Source of the DNA: Carposina sasakii
Lineage: Eukaryota; Arthropoda; Insecta; Lepidoptera; Carposinidae
Direction: 5' to 3'
DNA length: 64,000 nucleotides
Assembly: GCA_014607495.2 (NCBI GenBank)
Contig: CP053161.1
Coordinates: 10,487,115-10,551,114, forward strand
Below the pieces are notes generated by a model that saw only the letters and a list, made by a program, of their open reading frames with translations, was not told the origin of the DNA and searched no databases. Position 1 is the stretch's first letter; the number at the start of each line of letters is the position of its first letter. Both the position numbers and the translations under genes were made by a program. Shown here one piece after another: positions 13,201-25,224 of this stretch.

Positions 13201-14035
13201 GTAAATACATCATACTAAGACTTAGCTTGGAAAGAATAAAAAGTTACAAATAACAACCGAATGTACATTTATATTTCAAATAATATAGGAGCATTGACTT
13301 CGCAACAAGAAATTCAGATAAAACGTCAACAACAAAAATAACACCACACGTACTGATATTATTGGAGGAGACATAAACGGAAAAATATATCAGTCTTTAG
13401 TCCCACACTTAATAAGTTCCGAAGGTAATCGGATTACGCCGGTAAAAGCAATAAATTGTGGATTCTTTAACTTTTTTATACAATTTTTAGACGATGCCGA
13501 TTTCTTATCGTCATAAATTGAATATCGTTAAATATGCACCGACTCTGAATGTATGCTTAAGTATGTATACTAAAACCGTGCCTGTTAGTCCCATAGATTG
13601 GGTCGTATTAGTTCAAAATAAGGTTGAAATTTATAATTTAAACGTGTATTTACAAGTTGAATGCAATAATGTAGTTAAGGCATAATTCTGTAAGATAAAG
13701 TCGTTAAAGATATCTCAAGTGGTTTAAAGATAGTTTGGGTGTACAGTTTAAGAGTTCTTGTATAATCCCCGGTGTAGGATCTGATGTAAAACTTTTACTG
13801 CCGTACGTGTGCTCTGCTTTCAGTTTTAAATCATAAGATTGTTGCTTATTTTACGAGCATCGGTAGGTTACTTTGAGTATTATTATAAGCTTGGGGAAAC
13901 CTAATTGTATTGGCGGCCAGCAGTATTTTCTTGGTGGAAATAAATTTCATTTGAAAAATATTTATTTAGTCTTATCAGACATGGGACACAATATAGGAAA
14001 TATTAGGTAAATAAAGAAAATCCTAGAATTTATCA
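10296..14035. other. Unassigned AT-rich DNA
   Basis: About 3.7 kb without a recognised gene. Frames of 60-67 codons at 11053-11235, 12376-12579, 13071-13253 and 13494-13685 match no family I know. The 12376 frame starts with TTG, so it is not a normal eukaryotic start. A short GC-rich patch lies at about 12758-12830. Confidence 0.5.
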
Positions 14036-14215
14036 GATGCATCTCCCTCTGTGCAGGTCAGAAGAGTCGACAAAGAAACTTTCGGCGATAATATAATAGA
14101 AACTTGCCACTGATCATTTGCATTCTGATCTTCCTATGTCAAAGATGGCTGCGGGATCTCTTTTATGATACTACAATTCTGGCTACCCCATTTCGAAAAC
14201 ACAGCCGTGTGTATA
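14036..14215 (+). repeat. Dispersed repeat F, near-complete copy
   Basis: Contains in order 'gtcagaagagtcgac', 'ggcgataat', 'cactgatcatttgcat', 'ggctgcgggatctc', 'ctacaattctggctacccca' and 'tttcgaaaacacagcc'. The same order occurs at 22985-23195. Non-coding, SINE-sized, old. Confidence 0.65.
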
Positions 14216-15016
14216 TGTGGAAAATCTTGAATAAACTAGAATAGGAAAAAATCTACACACTGTGTTCTTTTTTATACGTTATAGATTTTTCCTTCATATG
14301 GTTTTTAAATGATAAATTAATTTTTTCCTTCGAATGCGGGAAATGAAAGCTATTTACCTTTTTTACTGCAAGATCATTACGAATTAAAAGCTAAAACGAA
14401 GCATAGCCAGTATTAAGTTCTTTCATTTAAGTATGATTTACTTACTTACTACAAAACAAGGTTGATTGGTCATTCGCGTGATACGTTCCGTTTAAAGCGT
14501 CGGGCTATAAACTTACTATACATACTTCATCCCAGTAACGAAGTCCTGTCACATAGGCGCTAGTGTCCTTGTTACTCTTAAACTAATCCATATATTTTAC
14601 CTACTTTAATTGAAATTCGAGAGACTTGGTTATGAAACTGACCCTAAACACACGTCCAGTATAATCGTTGTAAGCGGACATGTGTCATGACAGTCCGATC
14701 CTAGTCAAGTCACGTCCGAAACTCATATTTATATTTACCACAAAACTCTTTATTGTCTTTTAGTCTACCGATACAAGTTAAAATAAAACTACTTTAGTAA
14801 AGTATATAATTTGCATTGAATTAAAAATGTCAATTAATGTATGACAAAAAATTAGTACTACTAAGTAAGGTGATTTAATAACCAAGTCCCATGTATATTT
14901 TAAACTTACATAGGAGATAACAAAGATCAGCCAAGTATCCTTGATCTAAGAGGGATTTTTATTAATAAGATCGTAATTATATTGATTGCGTCTTGAAGGG
15001 CCAAATGTTTGATCAG
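14216..15016. other. Unassigned AT-rich DNA
   Basis: No gene, RNA or recognisable repeat is seen. Confidence 0.5.
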
Positions 15017-15290
15017 GGGGCCAATTCTCGAAAAGTCTCGAGTTGAACCGAAGCTGAAACGGAATCGTTGTAGACGTTCAGAACAAAGCAATATTTACTT
15101 TACGGTGACGTAATTAGACACATTTCAGCACGAGACAGATATTTGTTTTTATTCTGTCATACTCGGGACCGATGCGTGCTAAAATATGCCTTATTATTCA
15201 AGCGGTAAGTATATATTGCTTCGCACCGGGTTTCGTAAACGGTTCGTTAGTAGATGCGTTTCGGGTCAAAAATTTTCGAGAATTGCGCCC
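15017..15290 (+). mobile_element. Element O: 274-bp terminal-inverted-repeat element
   Basis: The left end GGGGCCAATTCTCGAAAA and right end TTTTCGAGAATTGCGCCC form inverted termini, with an internal region free of open frames. A second copy lies inverted at 26394-26928 and carries a MITE A insertion. Comparing the two gives the empty site of that insertion. The class is uncertain: a non-autonomous DNA transposon is likely, but I cannot define a target duplication. Confidence 0.75.
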
Positions 15291-17020
15291 TGCAAAGCAT
15301 AAGTTAAAATCCGTTAAAAAAAGATTGTGTGTCGTTTTTGACTAATACTTAGGTACTTTGCTTTACCACTAAATAACAGGTCTTAAGTCGCGTCCAACGA
15401 ATGTGTTTTCAAGTTAATGGACGTAAAGTAATGTTCTGCATCCCGCAGAGCCCAGCTCCGCGCCAGCCTCGACTTTACGGCTTAATCTCTTACACGCTAT
15501 ACCAATAAATAAACTATTCAGATAGAAAACAAAATTGAATCGGATTGGTCAAGATTTCGGCTGTTTGTTTTTTAGAATGGTCAAATAAAAGTTCTATGTT
15601 TATTGCTTGTGTTCTTTTTTCGATTGCTTGTGCTAGGTTGTTAAATATTATCTGTGGGTTCTATATTTTGAATTCATAGTTTATTTGATTCAAATGTTTC
15701 ATATTGTAAATAGACTTTAGTATTGTTACTTTTCTATTATATACCTATTTATGTTATCGGGCTAATGGTTACTCATACTCATAATCAAATCACATGAAAC
15801 AAAAAAAAACATTCCTAACTAGATTTATAATAACAATAAAGCAAGCTCACTTTTATGCAGTTCCTAATTAGTACTAAAATTAAACCCTCCCGCTGAATAC
15901 ATCTAGATAAGTGATGACCGAAACAGTCTTTTCCTGACACTGCGACGACAACTTATCAAGACAAACTTAGCAACAAGACCAAAAACAATAAAACAAGGCA
16001 CAACAATACCGATATAGAGTTCAAAACAAGTCCGCCAAAATGCATCTTTAAGTTTGCTTCTCAAAGATGTCACTCATTCAAAGTTTAACGATCGACCTAA
16101 TAGCATTTTTAAAGCAGTTCCCGAAATCCTTAAGACGTGACTTGAGCGTCAACAAATTTAAAAATGAATATGTCGGCTTATTCATTAATACCGTGCGTCT
16201 CTTTTGAACTCGAATGATAGTTGGAAGTGTGCAACGTGCGTTCAGGACTGTGTGAGCTTATAATTAAATTTTATTGGGTTAGTTTTTGTTGCATACAGTA
16301 TGCAAGAAGTAGACTACGAGGTCATAAATTAGAAGAAGAATGTGCTGTTTCGACAAAAGAAAATTTGGTACAGACTAATAGGGATTAGCTGATGGTGATA
16401 CGTGATGTGATTACCGAATTAAATAACATTTATGTATTTTTAACTTAATCTAGAACCAAAGAGAGTCGCGTTTCTTTGAGACACTGTATGGTGCGTAAAT
16501 TAGCCATCTATGAAATTTAACACCGATTACAATTTTTTATTTTTTTATTTTAGGATAACTGTCAAGAATTCAGTTAAGCTAAAAATAAATTTTCCCGGAT
16601 TTCATCAAGAAAATGTAATTCATTACATTCTTTTGTTGAGGAAGCATCATTTTATAGAACTTTGTGCAGCCTTTATTATTAGGCATGAAAAAATGGGTCA
16701 AACTTCAATCCAATTCTGCGGTAAATTTATTCTTATTTTCTTCTTTGATGTTGAAGAAATAAAAGTTTTTTAACTTGATTGTTATGAGGTGGTAAGCAGC
16801 TAATTGAAAGCACTTTTCTTACAAACTGAGGTTATGTAAAATTAATTAAAATTAGGAGTTAATTTTAAAGTTAAATAGATGGTAGATAACCTACTTTCCA
16901 AAACATTTAATATCAAGTATGGCTTCTTACTAACTAGATATTAATAGCGCCTGTGCGTAATATTCCCTATATTAGCCTAGCCTAATAAAATAGTGCATTA
17001 AATTGTATCATAAAATTATT
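15291..17020. other. Unassigned AT-rich DNA
   Basis: No recognised gene. The 87-codon frame at 16510-16773 is F/I/K/N-rich and probably a chance frame. A slightly GC-richer patch at about 15440-15480 has no visible function. Confidence 0.5.
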
Positions 17021-17240
17021 AATAAAGAAAATGGAAAAAATTCTTCACCCGAGTGGGAATCGAACCCACGACCGCTGCAAACCGTGCCAGCCGCTATAAC
17101 CACTAAGCCACCGGGTCAATTACTCGGATGACGAAATTGACCCGGTGGCTTAGTGGTTATAGCGGCTGGCACGGTTTGCAGCGGTCGTGGGTTCGATTCC
17201 CACTCGGGTGAAGAATTTTTTCCATTTTTTTTTAAATAAT
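17021..17240. mobile_element. Palindromic tRNA-like SINE pair (91-bp arms)
   Basis: Two copies of a tRNA-like SINE face each other. The arms 17031-17121 and 17135-17225 are perfect reverse complements over 91 bp around a 13-bp centre. The right arm carries a Pol III A box, TGGCTTAGTGG, at 17146-17156, a B box, GGTTCGATTCC, at 17190-17200 and a T-run at 17216-17221. The T arm (GTGGG/CCCAC around a 7-base loop) is perfect and five acceptor-like pairs can form, but the anticodon arm does not fold well, so I do not call a functional tRNA. Related single copies lie at 42031-42237 and 55131-55337. Transcription across both arms would give a long hairpin. Confidence 0.85.
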
Positions 17241-19465
17241 TTTATAATATATAACATCTTAACTAAGATAAATTTATAAAAACACTTCTCCATTAATATA
17301 AATTGTATAATGTCAGCTATGTATAGATAATTATATTACGTAGACTAAGAGCCAAGTACCTAGCAAACAGCTAACTTGGTTTACTTTATAGTATCTGTTA
17401 GGTCCATACTATTAGAGTCTTATCTAAGTAGAACATAGATATTATTTTCAATTACAAACTACTGTCTAGGTACCTCTTATGTAAACCTTTAGTATATTAC
17501 TTCTGTCTGGCATTATCATAAATTAAGCAAAGCATAATATAATAACTTTATTTCAGAAAAGCCGTTAACATTTTGTTTTTAAATAAGTCGCACGCTGAGG
17601 TAAAATAAAAAAGTTGGTCTTCTTGCTTACGCTTCACTTGAGACGGAAAAAGTTGCCAGAGAAAACTTTTTAATAAGCGAAACAGTTGCGTTATTGTGTT
17701 TTTTTAAATAAAAGAATTTACTTCATCTTCAGAGATTCTTTCCAGCCAGCGCAAAATAGTTTTGGTTGGGTTTAACTGGATTTAAAATTATCCAAAGAAT
17801 TTTGTTTCTACGAGTACTGTAATTGAATTTAAATTATCTTTTGCTTTTTATTTGCAGTGGAATAACATTGATTACAAATATATTTCAAACACCTATTTGA
17901 TGGCAGTTTGTACAAAATTTTAATAAATATAAACTAAACTAGTTATGTAGAAATTAAATTCCCAACTATTTAATAATATATTCAATAATTTTATGTAAAC
18001 ACAGGAGACCCCTTTTCGACATTAACCAGTTTTAGAAATCTATAAACTAATTTACCACACATACTGGAAATATGTTTTTAATACTTATTTGTCAGTTGTA
18101 TTCAGTTACACCCTTGGGTAGGTCTCGAGTGTGAAAAAGTAACAAATCGAAATCATCATCATCAACTCCTATAACATCGCCTAAAACAAATAATAATTAT
18201 ACTACATAGTTCTAAGGTATACTAATAGGCAGGACCGTAACAAAGGGAGATCTCCGTGACCTCTGCCTATCCCTCCAGGAAAGAGGCGTGATGAATAGGG
18301 ACAGAATTCGCTTATAAAATTTTACATTCTTGACACAAGTTCTTTTTCCTATTGTTCCGTCAAAGTTTTTTAGCACAACGTGTATGAAGCCTCGTGACCC
18401 TCTCGTATTGTGGATTTATACAAATTAATTCATGCATAAAATCACTGACTTTACCAACTTTAACATCTTTGTAACTGTAGTAACAAAAAAGTGGTTTTAA
18501 AGTCATACGTGAGATACAAGCTCACTCAGTTCTGAACTAGCTTAGCTTAGTTTCTGCACGAGATCTGGGCTAATCTCGAAACTTCGTCTACATTGGGGCC
18601 AACGACAAGTTTAATATGCATGCTTCATATTAACCCTAACTCTCTTATCTTTTGGTGTAAGTTATAGTTTAGAACATAGTTGGTAGTGGAACGATCCACC
18701 AGTACCTACTACATGGTAGATATAACCATGGATTTAGTATCTTTGATTAATTAACTAAGGCATATTCACAGCCTCATAAAAAAGCTGGATTTAAATCCTT
18801 GTATCCCCTATATGGGATATTGGAGCTCCACAGTTTGCAGCCATCCAACTAGGTCTTCAGCATCACGTTTTTAATAGCTCCAGGTCTTCACACTTTCTTC
18901 GCCACTGCGATAAAAAATGCAGTCCTACCTATATATTTTATTTGGCTTTGTGAAAGATCGGTTAGACACTAGTTCATCTTGAATATTCTTCATTTTATAT
19001 GCCATAACTTTTCAACCGGACACATTAGGACTGACCTTTATACAAAATCGTAACTCAATATTTTTGTAACGTTTCATTCTCTTTCTCTATTTTAGTCTAT
19101 AGAGCAAGGACATTTCCAAATATTTTATGATGTCATAATATTACTATAAAACAAAATGACCTAAGTTGGGAATACATCGCGGCCATATTGTCTCTTATTT
19201 TGTTAGTTGGTCATTTTATATTGCTTTCACAAAGTGTACTATCTTTTTAATAGCTCCATTAAATTTAGGGATGAATAAAATATGCGTAGCCGTATTATAA
19301 ACATCAGTATAAACTTAAATTATTTGATGTTAGCGAAAAGTTTTGTAAAATTATGGATATAGGAATTCTGTGAGAAAATATGAGATAGATACTTAATGGC
19401 CGTGTAAACTTTTTTCCACGTCATTTTAAAACAGTGTATAATTTTAGACGTGATTTTGAAATAGC
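17241..19465. other. Unassigned DNA with a repeat-tail fragment
   Basis: No gene is seen. At about 18153-18300 there is a short ATC run and a segment 'gagatctccgtgacctctg... gaggcgtgatga' that resembles common lepidopteran repeat tails, but no ends can be defined. Confidence 0.45.
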
Positions 19466-19600
19466 ATCGTAGATATCCCGCTCTTCACGTTTTCGTGGGA
19501 ATTTCGGGGAATCCTTTTAGTACTACCCTGCACTCTCTTAAGGACATGTCAAATATCAGCTTCCAGTAGTTTCGGCTGCGAGTTATCTGTCGGTAAGGAT
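19466..19600 (+). repeat. Fragment related to the repeat unit of Helitron-like family 2
   Basis: 'ttcgtgggaatttcggggaa', 'tactaccctgcactctctta' and 'cagtagtttcggctgcgag' match, in the same order, the fragment at 45221-45330 and the repeated unit inside the element at 45375-45962. No ends are visible. Confidence 0.5.
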
Positions 19601-19635
19601 GGAAGGGTTTTACCTTGATTTAAATGTAAGTATTA

Positions 19636-19782
19636 GACGGCAAGCGTACCGTTGGACGCCCTCCGGGCAGATGGACCGATGACTTTAAGAGGGCGGCTGG
19701 TAGTGACTGTATGGCGAAAATGGGAGATGATAAAATGGCCTACATCCAGCAATGGACTGCAATAGGCTGATGTATGTATCAG
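19636..19782 (+). mobile_element. RTE-type LINE 3' end with open frame
   Basis: An uninterrupted 44-codon frame (19636-19770) contains KRTVGRPPGRWTDD and ends in YIQQWTAIG-stop. This matches the C terminus of RTE-type reverse transcriptases, here from a different subfamily than the copies at 6.4, 23.2 and 37.6 kb: the W-R-x-L-G-E-A segment is replaced. The tail TGATGTATGTATC follows. The rest of the element is missing (5' truncation), so it cannot move itself. Confidence 0.75.
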
Positions 19783-21762
19783 CTCAGCTTGTATGTACAT
19801 GCAAATAGCATTATTAGTAGAAATGAATTAACTAGAACAACAATATACTACCTATATAATCGCCAGTTAAAGCTAAGAGCCCTAATATTACTGTTGCAAT
19901 ATTTCACAAGTTAAACGAAACCGGTAACAACAATTGAAACGAACATTATAAGCCCAAAGCTTCCCTGCTCTTATTTAGCACCATTTAAGAGAAGCCAAGT
20001 AGTTGCAGTGAAATATCAATAAACTACATACTTAGGGAACAGTGCTATTTTCTCGGGAAACTTTACGTAAATACCTTCGCGATATAAACACACGAAACAG
20101 AGGCAAAGCCGCTTTACAGCTAACGATTGTGTTTGATAACTAGACGATCGTTTTTGCTCAGTCGTAACAAAATTATAGATTTAGTAGTTTCAGTTGTTGA
20201 AAATTCCAAGATTCAGTTTTCTATGAACATGGACGGCCTGTTACTGTACTGTATACTATATTTAAAACGTATTTTAAGTAATGTAGATTAAATTTACTTT
20301 AACCATAACTGAACCCAATAATCACAAATACAGGATTTGTAGTTCCGTATTAAAAATTACAAAGACAAAGTTTTTTATACCGTGTCTAATAAGTTCCGTA
20401 GGTTTTTAACAAATTAGGCTGGCTTTAAACTGGTCAGCAATCAACAGCAGTAAGTGTCAAACGAGCCGTTTCACACGTCCGCGCCTATTTGTCAGGCTGT
20501 CAAGTGGAGTGTGAAATGTTTTGACGCTTGTCGCCTACTGGTTCATCTACTGGACAAATCGAATCTGTTGGAACCAGTTATTTCGGTTTTAGTGGGCGCA
20601 TCTCATCTAATGATAATTTTCACAGATAAAATGGTTGGATATTACGTTTGGGTAGACTTATAAGTATAACGCACATCTAGTTCCTTAAAGTCATATATGC
20701 AAACCATACATTTCTAACTTAACTAGATTCCAGTGCCGATGTAGTTAGTAAGATAGTTTGTCAAGTAGGAAACTAAAATCTTAGTTAAAATAATATTTTG
20801 TACCATAATTTTTAGACGATGTTTATACTTTTCCAAGAAAGTATCTACTCCTTCCCATTTTAGGTATAATATGTATTTAATCTGCTTTGGAGTAACACAT
20901 CTGGCTGCAGTTTCAAATTATCTTAGCATATAAAATACCCCAAACCCGCACATTGCCTACGTATTGAGCTCATATCGAACGGGGCGGGCCAAGGCGCCTT
21001 TACTGCCTCTAGTCAAGTCTAAATTTGTACAATTCCGAAAGACGCTTACTCCGACACATTATCCCACTTTATGACCTATAAAAGTCAGGCGAAACGTACT
21101 ACATTTGCGGCAGCCCTTATTTTCAGAACCTAATATAGCGTATTCTTTATTGGCCTTCTGTCCCTATATTTTTATTGCGTTCCATGCATAGATTTTTTCC
21201 GATTGTGTATTTTACCGCGAACATAAAAATTGGGTGTTTATGTAATGTTAGCCCTTTATTAACGGCGCGTGACGATTTTGCTAATATGCTGGTTTTACTG
21301 TGATTCATAAAAGGTTTAGTATCAGTAAAAAATATGGCGACAATCCGGCCAAATATGTCTGTTTTATGGACGCGAAAATGCATGATATTTATCTGAAAAT
21401 ATTTTTTGCTTCGCAAATTCATTTTTTTTTTTTTACCTACCGATAGTGTAAATCGAGAAATGAACTGAATTGAGTATAATAAATTATTTATTTGTATGAA
21501 AAAGCTATAAATTTCGTGCATTGTTTTTTTATTAAACATGATCTAGAGCTGACGTAGCTCAACGGGAGCAGGAAATTTATAAGTGCTTTTATAGAATTGG
21601 ACAATGACGAGTTCACAAGGTATTTTATATAATATAGTCATGCTTTAAACTAGATTGAATTCAATGTACAATTTAATGGTTATTATTTTGCAATAAACAA
21701 ACATCGGTTGATGTTGTACCTACGTTATAATACACTTCCAAAATCCACTATGCCGAGATCCC
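19783..21762. other. Unassigned DNA
   Basis: No recognised gene. A 130-codon minus-strand frame (21147-21539, ATG start) matches no family I know and is rich in I, F, K and N. A frame of 69 codons at 20454-20663 lies in a less AT-rich patch that also looks non-coding. 'gacgtagctcaacgg' at about 21550 resembles the LINE sequence at 23215-23230 ('gacatagctcaacgg'). Confidence 0.45.
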
Positions 21763-22442
21763 ATTATTATTATTTGTATCTCTTTTAAAATTCTCGGGAC
21801 TACATAGTCCCGGTCCTTTGAGAGGCATGCATCGGGGCAGTAGCCAAGATGTAGAGGCCCTTTTAAGAGAACTTTAATATGGTGTGGGATACACATGGCG
21901 GATACCATCGCCGACTGCACAATATGATACATCCGGCGATGGTCCCCGCCATGTGCAAGACTATTGGAGTGCAGAGCTATGTCATGCGATAGAAACAAAG
22001 GTCATGGGCTATGTGCTGAATGTTGGGTGGGGCTGGTAACCGCTAGCTATTGAAGGAGACTAACGGACGCCTGCCATTACAACCAAGTCTCATAATTGTT
22101 TGGTGGCAGACGGTGACTCTCCGACTCATTTCATGGGCCCCCTGACACGGCCGCACGCACGGAGCGACAAACATTGGTGAGCGGCTAGGGTGGAAGGGTG
22201 CCCCTGGACTTTAAACCGAAGCCAACTCGCCACTTACAGACGGGCACGTCCACCCTCGAGCTGTCATAGCTCTCGCGACTCCACTCTGCCCGACCGGTGA
22301 AGGTAAGGCAGAGGTGGGGGAACTGTTCCTCGTCAGACCTCACTCCGACTCCGGAGATGAGGAACAGGGTCTTCCCCCGGGAGCACTTCAGGTTCGTGGG
22401 AACGCTACCTCCTAACAGCTCGCCACAAGCTGCCCTGCGGGC
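21763..22442 (+). mobile_element. GC-rich element G, copy 1, at a (TTA)n tract
   Basis: About 680 bp of clearly GC-richer sequence starting at (ATT)n, 21763-21774, and running to the next (TTA)n at 22443. Diagnostic blocks are a GGGACTA...TAGTCCC inverted repeat at 21795-21812, 'gagaggcatgcatcgggg', and a 22-bp hairpin with arms 21892-21913 and 21934-21955 (two mismatches). The part after about 22130 is absent from copy 2. No long frame is present. It may be the untranslated part of a non-LTR element, which is inference from its GC content and the microsatellite boundaries. Confidence 0.65.
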
Positions 22443-22918
22443 TTATTATTATTATTATTATTTTGTATCTCTTTCGAAATTCATGGGACTACAGAGTCCC
22501 GTTCCTTTGAGAGGCATGCATCGGGCCGTAGCCAAGATGTAGAGGCTCTTTTAAGCGAACTTTAATATGGTAAGGGATACACATGGCGGATACCACCACC
22601 GAGCGCACAATATAATACACCCACCCGGTGATGGTCCCCGCCATGTGCAAAGACTATTAGAGTGCAGATCTACGTCGTGCGATGGAAAACTAAGGTCATG
22701 GGCTATGGGGTTGAATGTTGGGTGGCTGGATAAGGGCTATTTTATATAGGGAGACTATTGGACGCCTGCCATTTAGTCCCAAAATTGTAAGGTGGCAGGC
22801 GCCCGTAATTTAAGGCCATGAGGTGGGCTTCCCATAAGTGGCGCATGCCGGGAAGGCAACACCGGCGTGAGCGGCTAAGGGTGCAGAGAGGTGAGACTAC
22901 GGGGCGTATTATTATTAT
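22443..22918 (+). mobile_element. GC-rich element G, copy 2, tandem to copy 1
   Basis: It starts with (TTA)n at 22443-22462 and ends at another (TAT)n at 22907-22918. It follows copy 1 closely from 'ttgtatctctttcgaaatt' through the hairpin (arms 22580-22601 and 22626-22647) to the 'ggacgcctgccatt' block, then diverges in the 3' portion ('gggcttcccataagtggcgc', 'ggcaacaccggcgtgagcgg'). Head-to-tail placement with a (TTA)n tract at all three boundaries suggests insertion into, or creation of, TTA repeats. Confidence 0.65.
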
Positions 22919-22984
22919 CCAAAACTATAATTTCTACCCAATTAAAGTTGTTGCTAACCTGTGCTGATGCGGGGCTTTACTAGA

Positions 22985-23195
22985 ACACATCAGCTGCATC
23001 CCCTTCCGTACATGTCATAAGAGTCGACTAAAGGAACTCGGGCATACTCTTAAGCGATAATCTGGCGATTTGACACTGATCATTTTGTATCTGTCCCCGC
23101 TATACTAAAGCTGGTTGTGGGATCTCCTTCGCAATCCTGCAGTTCTGGCTACCTCATTTTTGGGAATACATCCGCGTATTTATGTAATATATGAA
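22985..23195 (+). repeat. Dispersed repeat F, best copy
   Basis: The most complete copy: 'cgtacatgtcataagagtcg', 'gaactcgggcatactcttaa', 'gataatctggcgattt', 'ctgtccccgctatact', 'gggatctccttcgcaatcct', 'gcagttctggctacctcatt'. Other copies lie at 7660, 14036, 25018 (minus), 40978 (minus), 48985 (minus) and 62146. It has SINE-like size. Origin is unknown from sequence alone. Confidence 0.7.
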
Positions 23196-23221
23196 TAAAG
23201 TACAAAGATCACTGACATAGC

Positions 23222-23471
23222 TCAACGGTCCAGCAAGCTAAAGTGGCAATGGGCAGGGCACATAGCTCGAAGAACTGATGGCCGATGGAGCTGGAAGGTT
23301 CTAGAGTGGATACCACGTATCGGCAAACGCAGCGTGGGGAGGCCACCCGCGTGATGGACGGATGACCTGGCGTCGGTTGTACGCAGACTGCTTCCGACCG
23401 GTCGGTATGGAGGTTGTCGGGGAAGGCCTATGTCCAGCAGTGGACTGCCCAGGGCTGAAATGATGATGATG
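23222..23471 (+). mobile_element. RTE-type LINE 3' end, disrupted
   Basis: Translation from 23238 gives KLKWQWAGHIARRTDGRW, then SWKVLEWIPRIGKRSVGRPPA, the C-terminal segment of RTE-type reverse transcriptases. A stop replaces an Arg codon after PPA (CGA to TGA), and a deletion after 'gacctggc' shifts the frame. The terminal 'gcctatgtccagcagtggac' block and a (GATGAT) tail at 23460-23471 follow. Dead, 5'-truncated copy. Confidence 0.85.
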
Positions 23472-25017
23472 AATAAAGTTGAAATCACATACCACCTCAC
23501 CAAATGACTCAACGACAAAACTTAGGGCTTAAAAAGATCACAACTAATTTGCTTCGCGTGCAAACTCACTTTATTAAGCATATTTCTCCTGAGACCGGAT
23601 TTTGTAATGTGAAACAAGATTACTCACCTGTTATTAATCAAGCCGAGAAGCTCTACCATCTGTTTGCTCTGCTCACTCCGTAATTTCATTATAGGTTTTT
23701 GTTAAATTCCTTTAAAGCAAAGATCCTATTAGCTTCATGTTGTTTCTTTGGGTAAATTCTATAGAATTCTTTAGTAAATTAATTATATTCACTTAGATGT
23801 ATCTTCTATAAGGTTTAACTTCACGTATATGATGCACGTACGACGATGATGATGCAAGATTATACAAATCAGTAACAATGTTTATACTTTCTTAAGAACA
23901 AATTTTAAGGGTTAAAAATAATGAACATAATTTGTTTCTACGTATTATTATTATGCGAAATTGTTTTCCTTTATAAAAATTAAGAAATTATCATTATTGA
24001 ACAATGTACAACATTGTAGATGATTGTATAAAAAATATATCAAAAACACTGTTTTCACGAGGTAACCGTGAGAATGCAAAAAATCATGCTCTAAACGCCT
24101 TCGTGTGAGACTGATTCACGAATTTCCTGCATGCAATGAATCCATACAAGCACTACCTGTCGCACATCCAGGTAAGCAGCACTGTATACATCAAATACGT
24201 CATCAAAGTATGCACGAAGTCCTAGTTCAGAAAAAATTCGAGGCCTGTTTTTAAAAGTTCGTGTCGTGATTGTGCTCTGTGACATTATTTTCCTACAAAG
24301 GGCTTGCGGAACTTGCGGGTATTCCGAATCTATTATGCCGTAAACATGTATCGTGTTTCTTAAAGAAATCTGAGTTTACCTTTATGTTGACGGTAGTAGA
24401 AACATGTATGGTAGCTTTTTATTCCGCTTTTTGTCTTGAATAAAAGTTGGTAAATAAAATTCGGATTATAGGTTTATTATTTGATGTTGTGAAATATGAA
24501 CTTCCGTACCTACCAATGTGGTTGAATGGGTTTTATATTAAATTCAAGAATTTCATCTGCTTTTGTAACTACATTGATTTTACACTAGGTTTTTGCTTTC
24601 ATTAAACGTTTTTGGACATACACTGATCAATCAGTGTATATTTTCACAAGTATATACCTAGTTTTTTTTATCTAGATGGACACTGCTAGGATCAATAAAA
24701 ATTCAAACCTCTTAAGCTATCTCACATATAAAATTTTACTATCTACGTCATACGAGAAGCTCCCCAATTCCAATATAACCTACCACTCTATGAAATTGAA
24801 AAAAAAAATTAAAATGCATCAGTAGAATTGTCTGCGCTATTATTTTAATACTATCAAGTTGATTATGGCATATTATGGAATTGCTGCTATTACGTTTATT
24901 TGATGCAATCATGAAACCTATGGTAGGGTGTCGTGTGATAAGTTGATAACCTTCTAAACCTTCTGCTTAATGTGGATTATACAATAACAAACTAAATGCA
25001 TGCATATATACTTACAT
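23472..25017. other. Unassigned AT-rich DNA
   Basis: No gene is seen. A small palindrome ATACACTGA/TCAGTGTAT lies at about 24618-24640. It is short enough to be chance. Confidence 0.5.
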
Positions 25018-25107
25018 ATACATACGGCTGCGTTTCTGAAGCGGGCAAGCAAGATCCCCGCAGGAGCCCTACAGGATCATGAAGGAGACCCCACAGTCAT
25101 GTTTAGC
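25018..25107 (-). repeat. Dispersed repeat F, 3' part, minus strand
   Basis: 'tacggctgcgtttctgaa', 'ccctacaggatcatgaagga' and 'gaccccacagtcatg' are the reverse complement of the 3' half of repeat F (gggatctccttcgc...ctgcag...aaaacacagcc). Diverged copy. Confidence 0.55.
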
Positions 25108-25224
25108 ATACAATTATATTCTAAAAAAGCTCATATTATTCGAAAATCTACCCCTTCAGGCGTTTCAGCCGATTAGCCGGTACAAATAGACAGCAAAAAT
25201 TTTACCTTATATACACAAAATTTA

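Noticed and set aside
17041..17215. Pair of divergent tRNA genes
   Set aside because: The B box and T arm are good, but the anticodon arm does not fold and the block recurs inside larger repeats at 42.0 and 55.1 kb, so it is a SINE.
21147..21539. 130-codon minus-strand open frame with ATG
   Set aside because: Composition is dominated by I, F, K and N from AT-rich sequence, no domain is recognisable, and a poly-A/T tract lies within it. Kept only as a remark in the interval entry.
22297..22542. 81-codon open frame across element G
   Set aside because: It reads through the (TTA)n tract as a tyrosine run and spans the junction of two repeat copies, so it is not a gene.
23222..23518. 98-codon minus-strand frame
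   Set aside because: It is the antisense of the LINE tail, whose plus strand gives the recognisable reverse transcriptase C terminus.
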